Below, piece by piece: positions 43,186 to 55,400 of a stretch of 64,000 bases of DNA; position 1 is the first letter of the stretch; each line of letters opens with the position of its first letter. The notes under the pieces were generated by a model. The model was not told the DNA's origin, ran no database searches, and saw only the letters and a list, made by a program, of their open reading frames with translations. This stretch comes from JAPLNB01 sp964451955. GTDB taxonomy: Bacteria > Planctomycetota > Phycisphaerae > Tepidisphaerales > Tepidisphaeraceae. The translations under genes and the position numbers were made by a program. The stretch lies in contig CAYVKG010000001.1 of the NCBI GenBank assembly GCA_964451955.1, positions 62,001-126,000 of the forward strand. Reading direction: 5' to 3'.

Positions 43186-44214
43186 ATGAACACCGCCCTG
43201 AGGCCCATGCGTACTGTCGGAAAGGACACAGCCTTGCTCCTCTGTCGCCTCATCGCCTGGCTCAGTCTCATTGCCGCCCTCGCCGCCGGCTGCACTCCTC
43301 AACGCCAGGTCCAGTCCTGGCAAGGCCCTGACTCCCCGGCGCCTATCACCGTGCGGAAGTGGGACTCCGGCCCGCAGATCGGTCAGCTCCTTCAAACTCC
43401 GCATTACCGGATCTTCACGACCATCAATGATCCTGAAATCGCCCAGGGTCTGGCTCAGGTCATGGAAGGCGCCTCCACGCTTTATCGCCGGATCCTGCCC
43501 CAAATTCCCCCCTCCGACAAGCCTCTGGATTGCTATCTCTTCGCCACCCGCGAGCAATGGGATTCCTACACCCAACGCTACGCCGGCAGTGATGCCAGAA
43601 TCTACCTCCAGATCCGCAGCGGCGGGTACACCCTCCGCGATCGCTACGTCGCCTATTACATCGGGCGATCGGCGACTTTCTCCGTTGCCGCCCACGAAGG
43701 CTTCCACCAGTTCGTCGGCCGCCATTTCAAAGGCCGGATGCCGCCCTTCCTGGAGGAAGGACTCGCCTGCTGTTTCGAAAACATATCCTGGAATGGCCAG
43801 CTGCCCCAATGGGATCTTTCAAACAACCCGCCTCGCCTTGCCAGCCTGCGCAGCGCGATTCAAAACAAAACCATCCTCTCTCTTGACCAGCTCTGTGCCA
43901 TGCACGCGGGCGACATCGTGGGCCACGACGCCGACAAGATCGATGCTTTCTATGCCCAGGCCTGGGCGTTCGCACGCTTCCTCCTTGAGGCCGATTCGCA
44001 GCAATACCTCCCTGCCCTGCACGCCTGGCTTGCTGAAACGGCCGCCGGTACCGTCCGCGACCCCTCCTTTGCCCACCGCAACGTCGAACTCCCGTGGAAT
44101 CGCCGCGCCGTTGTGCCCATGATCGAGCATTACTTCCAGACCGACATCGGCAGCCTCGATCAGGCGTACCAGGCTTACCTCCACGCAATCGCCCGCGGCA
44201 AGACACAAAATTGA
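43186..44214 (+). CDS. Gluzincin-like peptidase lipoprotein
   Basis: A 342-residue lipoprotein with a signal and lipobox LAAGC. ATG 43186 is the first start clear of the divergent gene; 43207 is possible. A zinc-binding HExxH-type motif is seen as AAHEGFHQFVGRHF with His170, Glu171 and His174, followed after about 20 residues by FLEEGLACCFE, which supplies the third ligand as in gluzincins. Resembles DUF1570-type peptidases common in Planctomycetes. Probably a periplasmic or surface peptidase; substrate unknown. Confidence 0.75.
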   Translation: MNTALRPMRTVGKDTALLLCRLIAWLSLIAALAAGCTPQRQVQSWQGPDSPAPITVRKWDSGPQIGQLLQTPHYRIFTTINDPEIAQGLAQVMEGASTLYRRILPQIPPSDKPLDCYLFATREQWDSYTQRYAGSDARIYLQIRSGGYTLRDRYVAYYIGRSATFSVAAHEGFHQFVGRHFKGRMPPFLEEGLACCFENISWNGQLPQWDLSNNPPRLASLRSAIQNKTILSLDQLCAMHAGDIVGHDADKIDAFYAQAWAFARFLLEADSQQYLPALHAWLAETAAGTVRDPSFAHRNVELPWNRRAVVPMIEHYFQTDIGSLDQAYQAYLHAIARGKTQN

Positions 44215-44313
44215 TGGCCCGCACATCCTCCTCCACCACCGCATTTCTCTCTGGTCTTCCCGTGCCCTTCACGATAAACTAACTTCCAATCCGCATAATC
44301 GAGGGCATCGTTG

Positions 44314-44583
44314 ATGCATCGACAAACGTGCATTTTCAGCGGCTCGGTTCAGGGGGTTGGGTTCCGGTATACCGTCCAAAACCTCGCCCTTCAGTACGAC
44401 GTCAAAGGCTATGTCCGAAACCTCGCGGACGGCTCCGTTGAGCTTGTCATCGAAGGCCCAGAGCAGGATATCTCCTCGCTCGTCAACGACATCAAACGTC
44501 GCATGAATGGCTACATTGAAGGTCTCCAGATGAGCAGCTCTCCCTGCACCGGTGAATTTGCCAGATTCTGCATCAGACACTGA
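44314..44583 (+). CDS. Acylphosphatase
   Basis: An 89-residue enzyme that hydrolyses acyl phosphates. The substrate-binding loop GSVQGVGFRY contains the essential Arg, and GYVRNLADGSVE holds the catalytic Asn. Full length for the family. An ATG at 44314 directly follows an in-frame TTG at 44311. GAGGG upstream and a CATAAT at 44294-44299 may act as ribosome site and -10. Confidence 0.93.
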   Translation: MHRQTCIFSGSVQGVGFRYTVQNLALQYDVKGYVRNLADGSVELVIEGPEQDISSLVNDIKRRMNGYIEGLQMSSSPCTGEFARFCIRH

Positions 44584-44699
44584 GGACTAGGCAAATCGGG
44601 TTGCATTGACGACCCGAGCTCATGGCTTATGCAGCTTCCGCAAAAAAAGATAAGAATGCCGTTTTCTCGATGCCAACGGGCGTCTTGTGCAGTAAGTGC

Positions 44700-44727
44700 T
44701 TGACAGATCGGGTTCTCGTGGTAGATA
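44700..44727 (+). promoter_or_regulatory. Promoter upstream of the giant surface protein gene
   Basis: TTGACA at 44700-44705, 16-base spacer, TAGATA at 44722-44727. Leader about 100 bases to the ATG at 44833. Confidence 0.5.
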
Positions 44728-44735
44728 GGGAGAAC
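44712..44735. promoter_or_regulatory. Palindrome overlapping the -10 region (possible operator)
   Basis: GTTCTC (44712-44717) and GAGAAC (44730-44735) form a perfect 6-bp inverted repeat with a 12-base spacer, covering the -10 box and likely start site. It could bind a dimeric repressor. Confidence 0.3.
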
Positions 44736-44832
44736 GAGGGTATTTGGTCGGCGATTAGGCTGTTTTCGGGCAAGAAATCACGACAGCCTCCCTCTTAGTT
44801 CAGTGGGTGATTAGCAAGCTGGGTGTCGCTTA

Positions 44833-47800
44833 ATGCGTTTGCGTGGCAGGACATACTCCCGTTCGTCTGCTTCCCCGGTGGAATCGCTGGAGGCCCGGGT
44901 CCTTCTTGCCATCGACACGCCCCCCTTGCTGGCTGTGCACGCCGCTCAGGATACCCAGTTTCCCAACATTGATGAGCCCTACATCCCATCAGGCCCCATA
45001 GCTGGCGCCCCGCCGATGGGCCCGGCGATTATCGGTTCCACTCCATCTGTCCGCACCAAGGACCCCGCCGTCCAGACGATCAGCCTCGTTCTGTCCGCCG
45101 CAGTCGTGCCGGACGGGGCCAGGAATCCTGAAACATATACACTGCTCCATCTCGGCGCGGATCGTACCCTTGGCGGATCCGATGATTCAACGATTATCGC
45201 CATCCCTACATATGTGGAAGGCTCCACACAAGTCGATTTGCACCTCGCCCTGCCACTGGCCGAGGGGCTGTATCAACTCACGGCCATCGGCGGGGTCACC
45301 GCGCTGTGCGGCCTTGATGGAATGCCGCTCGACCAGAATCAGGACGGAACTCCCGACAACTACACGACGACGCTCGACGTGGACCTCACATCCCCCACGG
45401 TCGTCTCGGTGGAGGCCGCCCACGCGATCAAGTTCGATGGAGTCGATGACTACCTCGCCACCCCCAATCTGACCGCCCCGTTCACCAACGAGTCCGTCAC
45501 GCTGGAACTGTGGTTCAACGCGACAGGTCCCGGTGTCATCCTGTCAGAAACGGGAGCCGCCGCGCCGAATGGCGGGGGCTGGTATGACAGCCAGATCGAA
45601 ATCCTGAGTTCCGGCGAAGTCCGCGTTCGAGTCTGGAACCTGAATTCAGTCGGCCTCGGAATCGCCGGCTTTAACCAGTGGCATCACGTCGCCTTGCGTT
45701 ACGACCGCTCCACCAACAACCTGGACGGACTCCTCGATGGTGTGGAAGCGGCGGATGACAAATCGGGCGACCGCCAGGCGCCCTGGGAATCCAATTGTGC
45801 TTTGCACTATGTGCTGGGAGCCGCCTGCGCCACCAACCTCGGCAGTGGCGCGTGGTTCAAGGGGCAGATCGACGAATTCCGCGTCTGGAACGTCGCCAGA
45901 AACAATGCCGACATCCAGGCCGACATGGCCCGGTCGCTCAACGGCAACGAACCCGGGCTTGTCGCCCTCTACCATCTGGACGATGGGACCGGCACGCTGG
46001 CCGTCGACAGTGTGGCAGGCCGCAATGCCACCCTGGCCAACGGGCCAAGCTGGTCCTGCACGCCCGTCATCGACCGCGATACGGTCCGCGTCAAATTCCG
46101 CGATCTCGGCGGCATGGATCCCAATACAGTAACCGACCCGGCTAATTACACCCTCAAGGCCAGCGGCGGAGACGCAACTTTTGCCGACGGAAACGAAAAC
46201 ACCCTTACCCCCACCTCCGTCACCTTTGACCCAGCCACCGGACTCGCAAACTTGAAGTTCGCGGCAAACCTGCCCGACGAACAGTATCAGCTCAAAGTCA
46301 ATGCCACCCCGGGAGTCCGGGATCTGGCCGGCAACAAACTCCAAAATGGCAACGATTTCGCGAGCCCCTCCATCCCCGTTGCCGCAAACACCTTCTCAAC
46401 CCTGGCGATTGACCTGCAGCCCGGCAGCGATTCCGGCGCCTCCAATTCGGACGACATCACCAATGTCACCAAGCCAACGTTTGACGTGACCGTAAATCAA
46501 CGCGGCGTCATTCAGATCGATTTCGACGCCGACGGCACATTCGATCTGTCGCAGCCCGTTACCACGCCAGGCACCTATGCCCTGACGGCCCCCAACACGC
46601 TCCCGGACGGCAAACGCACCGTAACGGCCAAGTTCACACCCTGGCTCGGCGACGCCGTCTCCGCGACCCTCCCGATCACCATCGACTCCCAAGGCCCGAC
46701 GGCCGCGGCCGTCGCCGGCGCCTCGCTCTACTTCGACGGGTCCAATGACTACGTCAGCATCGGCGCCAAGCCCTCCCTGGACCTGACCACCGCCCTTACC
46801 TTCGAGGCTTGGATCAACCCCTCCGATGCCGGCGGCGACAGGCCCATCATCGCCAAAGAGGGCGGAAGCGGCCGACAAAGCTACTGGTTTGGCGTGTACA
46901 ACGGCCAGTTCGGCCTTCTCCTCAACGACGGCCGAAACGGCTGGGCGCTCTCCGCTCGCAACAGCGGAACCGTCTACAGCGGCCAGTGGCAGCACATCGC
47001 CAGCACCTGGGACGGCACCACCTGGCGAAATTACTGGAACGGCATACTCGTCGACCAGGGAACCTGGACAGGCCCTCTTAAACCCTCCTCCACCCCCCTC
47101 ACCATCGGCAGCAACTCCGAATTCGACAACACCCGCTTCTATGGCTCCATGGCCGAAGTCCGAGTCTGGAACGTCGCAAGATCCCAGACCCAGATCCAGG
47201 CCGATATGTCCCGCCGACTCGCCGAACCCCAGACCGGCCTCGTCGGATGCTGGCCCTTCGACCAAGGATCCGGCGCGAATGCCGCCGACCTCAGCGGATA
47301 CGGCAACAACGGAACACTGGGCGGCACCGCCGATGCCCGGAAACCCACCTGGACCTCCTGCAATGCCCCAATTCAACGCCGCACCATCCGCGTTGCCTTC
47401 ACCGACGCCAACGGCATCGACCCCGTTTCCGCCAACAACCTCGCCCACTATTCCATTCTGGCCAGCGGTGGCGACGCCACCTTCTCCGACGGCAACGAAG
47501 TCTCCTATACCAATGCGATCTCGGCCGTGGCCTTCGATCCCGTTTCGCAGTCGGTCACTCTGACCTTCTCCACGATTCTCCCCAACGAATACTACCGAGT
47601 CACCGTCAATGGGACCACCGGCGTACTTGATATCGCCGGCAACAAACTCCTCAACGGCGCCAACTACGTCAGCGGAGCCCTGCCCATCGTCGGCCAGACG
47701 CCGGCGGTGGCCATCGACCTCAAACCGACCAGCGATTCCGGTTATTCCAACAGCGACCGCATCACCAACGTCACCCGGCCGGTTCTTGCGGCGACCGTCA

Positions 47801-49378
47801 ACGATCGCGGTTTGGTCGAACTCGATTTCAACGGCGACGGCGCCTTCGACGCCTCACTCCCCGTCTCCGCACCCGGGACCTACAACTTCTCGCCCACCAA
47901 TGTCCTGCCCGATGGCTTCTATCGCGTCCAGACCCGCTTCTCGCCCTGGGTCGGCGACGTGGTCTCCGCCTGGTGCCCCCTCACCATCGACACCCGCGGC
48001 GCACAGGTGCTCTACAGCGCGCAACCGGTCCTTTCTCCCTATGGGCAACGCCGCATCACCTTCTCGGAGCCCGTTGTTCCCGCATCCCTGACCGCCGCTC
48101 AGACCTCGCTCACAGGGCCCTCCGGACAAGTGGACCATTCCACCATTACCGTCGCCCCCTCCCAGACCGTCGAGCACACGTTCCGCGCAGTCATCGACGG
48201 GCGAAGCCGCCTCATCCTCAAGGGAAACACCGTTCAGTGGTGCCATTACGACGCCGCCAGACCCGGGCAGGCCGGCGGCCTCTTCCCAACCTACATCGAT
48301 TCCCATGGCTGGTATCCCGATTGGTATGGCGGCCAGTATTCCACCTCCGCGACCATCCTTACCCCCGCCTTGGATCCGGCGGCGGCCTCCGTCTCCCTCA
48401 TCCCCGTCAGCGCCCGCTCCTCCGCCACCATCGTGCAGCAGCCCGCAGCCAATAACGACTATACCCTGATCATCGAGTTCAACGACAACGCCATCAGCGG
48501 CGCGGACTGGTACGAGGTCAAGATCCGCTCCACCACTTCCAATACAACCAGCCCACGCACAACCTTTGACGTTGCATTCGCCCCACAGTCAACCAAGGGT
48601 CAATACACCCTCGCCCTTGGCCCGGGCGCTACCGATCTCGCCGGTAACCCCATGGACCAGAACGGCGACGGCGTCAACGGCCAGTCGCCCGCCGATCTGG
48701 CCAAGGACAAGTTCAACATCGACTGGAACCTGCCCGCCGGACTCCACATCGTCCGGATTACCCCATCGGGTCCCGCGGACCGGCCTTTTGACAAGCTCCA
48801 ACTCCTCTTCAGCCAGCCCATCAAAAACTCCACCTTTACCGCCGACGATGTCCAGATGATCGGCCCCACCGGTTCCATTCCGGTGGCCGAAATCATTAAG
48901 ATCACATCCCAGCTCTATGAAATGGACTTCACGGGCCTCACCTCCCTGGCGGCCTATAGCCTGATCGTCGGCCCCGCGATTGAATCCGCCGACGGAACCC
49001 TCATGAATCAGGACCACGATGCCAACGCCGGCGAACCCGATCAGGACGGCTACCGCGCGAACCTGACCGGCAGCGGGCTGGCGATTACCCCCGACACCTT
49101 CTCCTACGACGGGGCGGCCCTGATCATCTATTCCAATACCGCGACAATCGCCGGCAACCACGTCTTTGCCGATCTCCAGATCCTCGGATCCGCCAACGCT
49201 ATCGCCACCGGCCAAACCCTCCAGGCCGACCTCCTGCTCGTTGGCGGCAAATCCTCACTGACCCTCGCTGGTGGAATGGCACTGACCGTCTCAACCGCCA
49301 TTGCGGTTGTGGATTTCTCGACTATCCTCTGCCAATCCAAGAATACCTCCGCCAAGATCGGCGATCAGTGGGCCGGCG
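44833..49378 (+). CDS. Giant modular surface protein, N-terminal part (up to assembly gap)
   Basis: The first 1515 codons of one very large secreted protein. The N-terminus (RTYSRSSASPVESLEARVLLA) carries the LEPR-like motif found near the start of many large planctomycete extracellular proteins, in place of an ordinary signal peptide. Then come Ig-like modules (SbsA type), a LamG/concanavalin-like domain at 45427-46065 (IKFDGVDDYLATPNL, LELWFNATG), two Ig-like modules, a second LamG domain at 46725-47365 (LYFDGSNDYVSIG, FEAWINP), another Ig-like pair nearly repeating the first, and more Ig-like modules to about 49150. At 49290 a glycine-rich module begins (ILCQSKNTSAKIGDQWAG) and is cut by the gap. 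The frame resumes after it. No enzyme motif is visible; a role in adhesion or polysaccharide contact is likely. Confidence 0.88.
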
Positions 49379-49478
49379 NNNNNNNNNNNNNNNNNNNNNN
49401 NNNNNNNNNNNNNNNNNNNNNNNNNNNNNNNNNNNNNNNNNNNNNNNNNNNNNNNNNNNNNNNNNNNNNNNNNNNNNN
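49379..49478. other. Assembly gap (100 N)
   Basis: Exactly 100 N, the usual filler for a gap of unknown size. The coding frame before it ends on the first base of a codon and after it resumes on the second base of a codon, so the true gap length must be a multiple of three, which 100 is not. Alignment with the intact repeat copies downstream predicts about 489 missing bases. Confidence 0.97.
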
Positions 49479-52400
49479 GCGGCGGCGGACGCATCGCCGT
49501 CTACTACGCCAACGGCAACGACTTCACCGGCTTCACTGCCTCCACATCTGCCGGAGCCTGGGGATATCGCTACGGCGCCGCAGGCACCACAGGCTTCTTC
49601 AATACCTCCCTTGGCCAAGGCAAGTACCAACTCCTGGTCTTTGAGAATTTCGCCTTCGTGGATCCGCCATCTGCTTCCTTCAAGAGCATCACACTCGGCG
49701 CGCCCACGAACCCGAACGCAGCCCTCTCCTTCCCGGCCAACAGCTCAATCACCGTTCTAGATTTCCTCACACTCGTCAATCAGGCGACCCTCACCCTCGG
49801 CGGGGGTTCTGTCCTTAACATCACCACCCTCACCCTCTCCGGCAATTCCACCGTCGTTTGCCGAAGCAAGAACACCACCGCCCAAGTCAACGGCCAATGG
49901 GCCGGGGTCGGAGTCGCCATCTACGCCGGCAACCTCACCATCGAGGCCGGGTCCAAAATCTCCGCCGACGGGCAAGGGTATGTCGGCGGACAGACGGCCG
50001 GTTCCCCGGGACAGGGACCGGGCGGCGGAATCTGGACCAACGGCGACTGGCGCGCGGCCGGCGGCAGCTACGGCGGTAAGGGCGGATGGAGCATCAACGG
50101 CGGAACGCCCGGCAATACCTACGGCTACGCAGTCCAACCCACCGATCTCGGCTCCGGCGGCTCGGCCGACGACCACAACCAGGACTGGGGCGGGTCCGGC
50201 GGCGGAGCGATCCGACTCGTTGTCAGCGGAACCCTCACCAACAACGGCCTCATCAGCGCCAACGGCACGGGCGGCGGGTACCCGGCCGGCGCCGGCGGGT
50301 CCGGCGGCTCGATCTGGGTCACCACAGGCGCCTTGACCGGTTCAGGCACTTTCCAGGCCAACGGCGGAAACCGAGTGCACGATTACGGCGCCGGCGGCGG
50401 CGGCGGTCGCATCGCCGTCTACTACGCCTCCGACGCCGGATTCACAGGTTTCTCCGCCTCCACCGCCAACCCCGGCAGCTCACGCAACCCCGCCACCACC
50501 GGAACCGTCGCGTTCTTTGATACCTCCATCCCCAATAACCACCTGAAGATATTCCAGTATCTCTACTTCGATGCCGACAGCGCGATCCGCTTTGGTGCGA
50601 TCACCCTCGCCAATGGCGCTCAGCTTGACCTCGGCGGCGGGACCGTCCTCACCGTCGATGGTGCCTTCACCCTCTCCGGCAATTCCACCGTCGTTTGCCA
50701 AAGCAAGAACACCACCGCCCAAGTCAACGGCCAATGGGCCGGGGTCGGAGTCGCCATCTACGCCGGCAACCTCACCATCGAGGCCGGGTCCAAAATCTCC
50801 GCCGACGGGCAAGGGTATGTCGGCGGACAGACGGCCGGTTCCCCGGGACAGGGACCGGGCGGCGGAATCTGGACCAACGGCGACTGGCGCGCGGCCGGCG
50901 GCAGCTACGGCGGTAAGGGCGGATGGAGCATCAACGGCGGAACGCCCGGCAATACCTACGGCTACGCAGTCCAACCCACCGATCTCGGCTCCGGCGGCTC
51001 GGCCGACGACCACAACCAGGACTGGGGCGGGTCCGGCGGCGGAGCGATCCGACTCGTTGTCAGCGGAACCCTCACCAACAACGGCCTCATCAGCGCCAAC
51101 GGCACGGGCGGCGGGTACCCGGCCGGCGCCGGCGGGTCCGGCGGCTCGATCTGGGTCACCACAGGCGCCTTGACCGGTTCAGGCACTTTCCAGGCCAACG
51201 GCGGAAACCGAGTGCACGATTACGGCGCCGGCGGCGGCGGCGGTCGCATCGCCGTCTACTACGCCTCCGACGCCGGATTCACAGGTTTCTCCGCCTCCAC
51301 CGCCAACCCCGGCAGCTCACGCAACCCCGCCACCACCGGAACCGTCGGCTTCTTCATCAAGTCCGCCGCTAACCCCGCCGGATATGCCCTCGTCTTCGAC
51401 GGCCAGGACGACTTCATCAAAACCACCCCCACCAACATCCCCAACAACCTGCCTCTGACCATCGAGGCCTGGGTCAAACCCGAGTTGCGCTCCGACGCCT
51501 CCGATTTCCCCGCCAACGTCATCAGCAACCATTGGACCGGTAAGGGCGGAATCGGGTTCGGCGTGAATGTCTGGACCGGCGGCTCGATGCTGACCATCGA
51601 CAGCCACGGCCCCGAAACCAGAACCGTCCTCGGCCTCTTCGCCGCCGACAACTGGTACCACATCGCCCTGGTCTACACCGAAGGCAACGTCAAAACCTAT
51701 GTCGACGGCATGCTCGTCGATGACTACAACTTCACCCAGACCACGCCCGACGGCCTCTCCTACCTGACCATCGGGCGATTCTCCAGCGACTCCCTCGCCG
51801 GAACCGCCAGGTTCTTCAAGGGAACGATTGATGAAGTCCGCCTCTGGAGCACCGCCCTCTCCGAAGAGGATATTCTCCGCGGGATGGACCGCTCGTTCCC
51901 GCCCAACCAGCCAAACCTGGCGGCCTACTGGCAATTCGATGAGGCGGTCGGAGGGATCGCCTTCGACCAAACCAATGCCGATGTCCGCGGCTTGCTGGGC
52001 GATGGCGCCACCGCCGCTCAACCAACCCGCGCCCCCTCAGGTTCCATGATTTCCGGCGCAGACCTCATCGTCTCCGCCGCCTCGGCCAACGTCTCCCAGA
52101 TCAAGATCGGTGACACGCTCACCGTGAACTGGACAGGCAAAAACCGCGGTTTCGGCGCGGCTTTCGCATCGTGGTCCGATGCCGTGTTCCTCTCCACCGA
52201 CAATAAGTATGACTTAACCGATTTCTTCCTCATCGGCGCCGCTCGCCTGGACAGCTCCCCACTCGCCAAGGACGCCACCTATGTCCTGAGCAAAACCTTT
52301 GCCATGCCCCCGGTCCCTGCGGGCAATTACTACCTGGTCTTCCTCACCGATCGGTGGGACGAACAGAGTGAAACCGACGACTCAAACAACACCCGCGCCG

Positions 52401-55400
52401 TTCCCATCGAGGTCCAAAGCGGCGCACAGCCCGACCTCACCGTCATCACTCCACGCGCGCCGCCTTCCGCCAACTGGGGGCAGAACATCGAAGTCGCATG
52501 GACCGTCAAAAACATCGGCGCGGCTCCGGCTCTCGCCGCCTGGTTTGACACCGTCTTCCTCTCCGCTGACCAGCTGCTCGACGCCTCCGATGTCGTCCTC
52601 GGCAGCGCCAATTCGGCGGAATTCCTCCCCCTGGACATCAACCAGACCTACCAATTCGTACGCAGCTTCGTGATCCCAATCCATCTGGCCGCCGGCAAGC
52701 ACTACCTGCTCTTCGTCACCGACGCCTATGGCGCCCTCCCCGAAGGCAGCGAAGCCAATAACCTCGTCACGGTCCCAATCGCCCTGCCCGGCCCAGACCT
52801 CGTCCCCACGACCCCCATCGCCCCGACCTCCGTCAGCATCGGCCAAACGCTCGATCTCTTCTGGACCGTGAACAACATCGGCCCCGGCTCGGCTTTGGGC
52901 GCTTGGATCGACCGCGTCTACCTCTCAACTGATGGTGTCCTCGACGCCGACGACATCCTCCTGGGAACGCAGGACCAGACCATCCGATCCCCACTGGCCC
53001 CTCTGGACGGCGCCTACCAGGGAACCGTCCGCGTCACCATCCCGTTTGCCACCCCTCCCGGCACACACTACCTCATCTTCGTGACCGACTCCGCTGCCAC
53101 CCAGCCGGAAACCGACGAGACCAACAACCTCATCGTCAAGCCCGTCCAGGTGCTCGCGCCCAACCTCGTGGTCACTCAAATCACCGCAACTCCCCAGGCC
53201 AGCTGGGGCCAGAAAATCTCCATCACATTCACCGTCACCAACCAGGGCCCGGGCGACGCGCTGAACACCTGGAATGATCGAATATTCCTGTCCGCAACAA
53301 GCACCCTCGACGGCTCCTCAGTTGCGCTTCTTGACATCAACGCCTCGTCCCGTTCCCCTCTCGCCGCGGGCGCAACCTATACCGTCACCGTTGACGTCAC
53401 CATCCCCTGCCCAAGTTTCAATGCCGATGTCAAACTCCTCGTCGTCACCGACAACTACGGCAATCAGCCCGAAGTCGACGACGCCGACAACATCGCCCAT
53501 CGTCCAATCCAGATCGTTGGCCCCGACCTCCGTGTGGCTCAGGTTGTCCCATCGGTCACAACCGTCAGCCGCGGGCAACTGATCAACCTCGCCTGGACGG
53601 TCGCCAACCAAGGCCAGGGCGCCGCGTTCTTCGCCTGGAGCGACACCGTCTATCTGTCCACCGATCAGACCCTCAGCAGCGATGATCGACTGCTCGTCAG
53701 CGCCCCGGCCGCCTTGGTGCCGATGATCGCCGGCGCCAACTATCAAACGGCCAGGGACATCATCATCCCCGCCCTGACACCAGGCAGCTACTACCTCATC
53801 GTCGCGACCGACCAGGCCAATGCCCAGGCCGAAACAAACGACCAGAACAACACCAACGCCGTCGCCATCAACGTTGTCGACCGAACCGGCCCTCGATTGA
53901 TCGCGTACCAGCCCATCGGCTCCGTCAACCACGACGTCGCCACGGTCCGGGTGACGTTCAACGAAGCCATCGCCGGCGGAACGTTCACCGGCGCCGATGT
54001 CCTGTTGCTCACGCCCGCCGGCCAAGTTAACAACGCCCTGATCACCGTCTATCAGGTGGACTCCACCACCTTCGACATCGCCTTCCCCAACCAAACCGCC
54101 GACGGTGCCTACCTGTTCACACTCGGCCCCGATATCACCGATCTGGCCGGCAATCGCCTCGCCGGCGTCGCCTACTTCACTGATTTCGAGGCCGGCGCGG
54201 ACGGCAATTGGAGCAATACCACCACCGCAACCGCCACCGCACTCACCCGCTTCCTCGGCGAGTTCTCCAACCACACCAACACCTTCTCCCTAAGCAATCT
54301 GGCCGCCCACTCCGGCATCGAAATCGTCTGGGACCTGTTCATCATCGATAGCTGGGATGCAGGCTCCGATTACTTCGGCTTCAGCGTTTCCGGCCGTCCA
54401 GCTTCCGAGTTCAACTACTCCTTCAGCGTCTTCAACTGGGCCAGCCAAAGTTACCCCGGGCGACCGGACGAGGTCGGCGACTTCTACAATCGCGGCTGGA
54501 ATGAAAACGTCTACCGCAACGTGGGCTACGCATTCCCCCATGCCGGCGAAGGCTTGCAGGTATCCTTCTATGGCCGCAACCTCGAGGGCGTCGATAATGA
54601 GGGCTGGGGGCTCGACAACTTCCGTGTCTATCTGACCAGTGCGGCCGGCGGCACTCAAACCGGCATCTTCACGATCGAACGGGCTGGACCCGCCGTCATC
54701 GGCATGACGCCATCCAATATCGTCAGCGATCCGATCAACTCCATTGACCTCACCTTCAGCGAGCCCGTCGCCGCCGCTAGCTTCGGCATCGACGATATCG
54801 CGTTCGTCGGTCCAACCGGCAACACCATCAGCGTCAATCCGCCAATCTGGGTCGGCGGCAACACCTATCGCCTCGTCTTCCCGGCTCAAACCGCCGCCGG
54901 TACCTATACGCTCCGCATCGGCCCCGGCGTGACCGATCTCGCCGGTAACGAAATGGACCAGAACCGCGACGGCGCCAACGGCCAGCCCACCGTCGATGTC
55001 TTTGTCGGGCAGATCATCGTCCGCCTCCCGGATCTCAAAGTCACCACCATCACCGCCCCCTCTAATGCCAACTGGCAGGACACCATCGCCGTCAACTGGA
55101 CCGTCAAGAACATCGGCGACGGATCGGCTAACGCCAAATGGTCCGACGCCATCTACCTCTCCGCCGATCAGATCCTCAATGCCGGCGACACCCTCCTGCT
55201 CTCCGAGAGTATCTCCAGCCAGAGCCCCCTGGCCGTCGCGGCAACTTACGTCCTGACGCGAAATGTCACCATCCCCGCCGGTCGTGCCACCGGCGCCCAG
55301 TACCTCTTGGTGATCACCGATCGCGAAAACCAGCAGGTCGACGCCAATCGCTCCAACAACACCCTCGCCCTCCCCATCTCCATTGCCGCCCCCGACCTCG

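Noticed and set aside
41921..43189. 422-residue plus-strand frame
   Set aside because: Overlaps dacB in another frame and then runs antisense to the MBL-fold gene; no motif.
44584..44699. Hairpin TCGGGT/ACCCGA after the acylphosphatase gene as terminator
   Set aside because: Short stem with a long loop and no U tract directly after it.
49368..49760. Frames reading through the N run
   Set aside because: They depend on an arbitrary 100-base filler and use the wrong frame after the gap.
49830..51347. Could the direct repeats be a CRISPR array?
   Set aside because: There are two in-frame 681-base copies, not short repeats with spacers; they encode a glycine-rich module.
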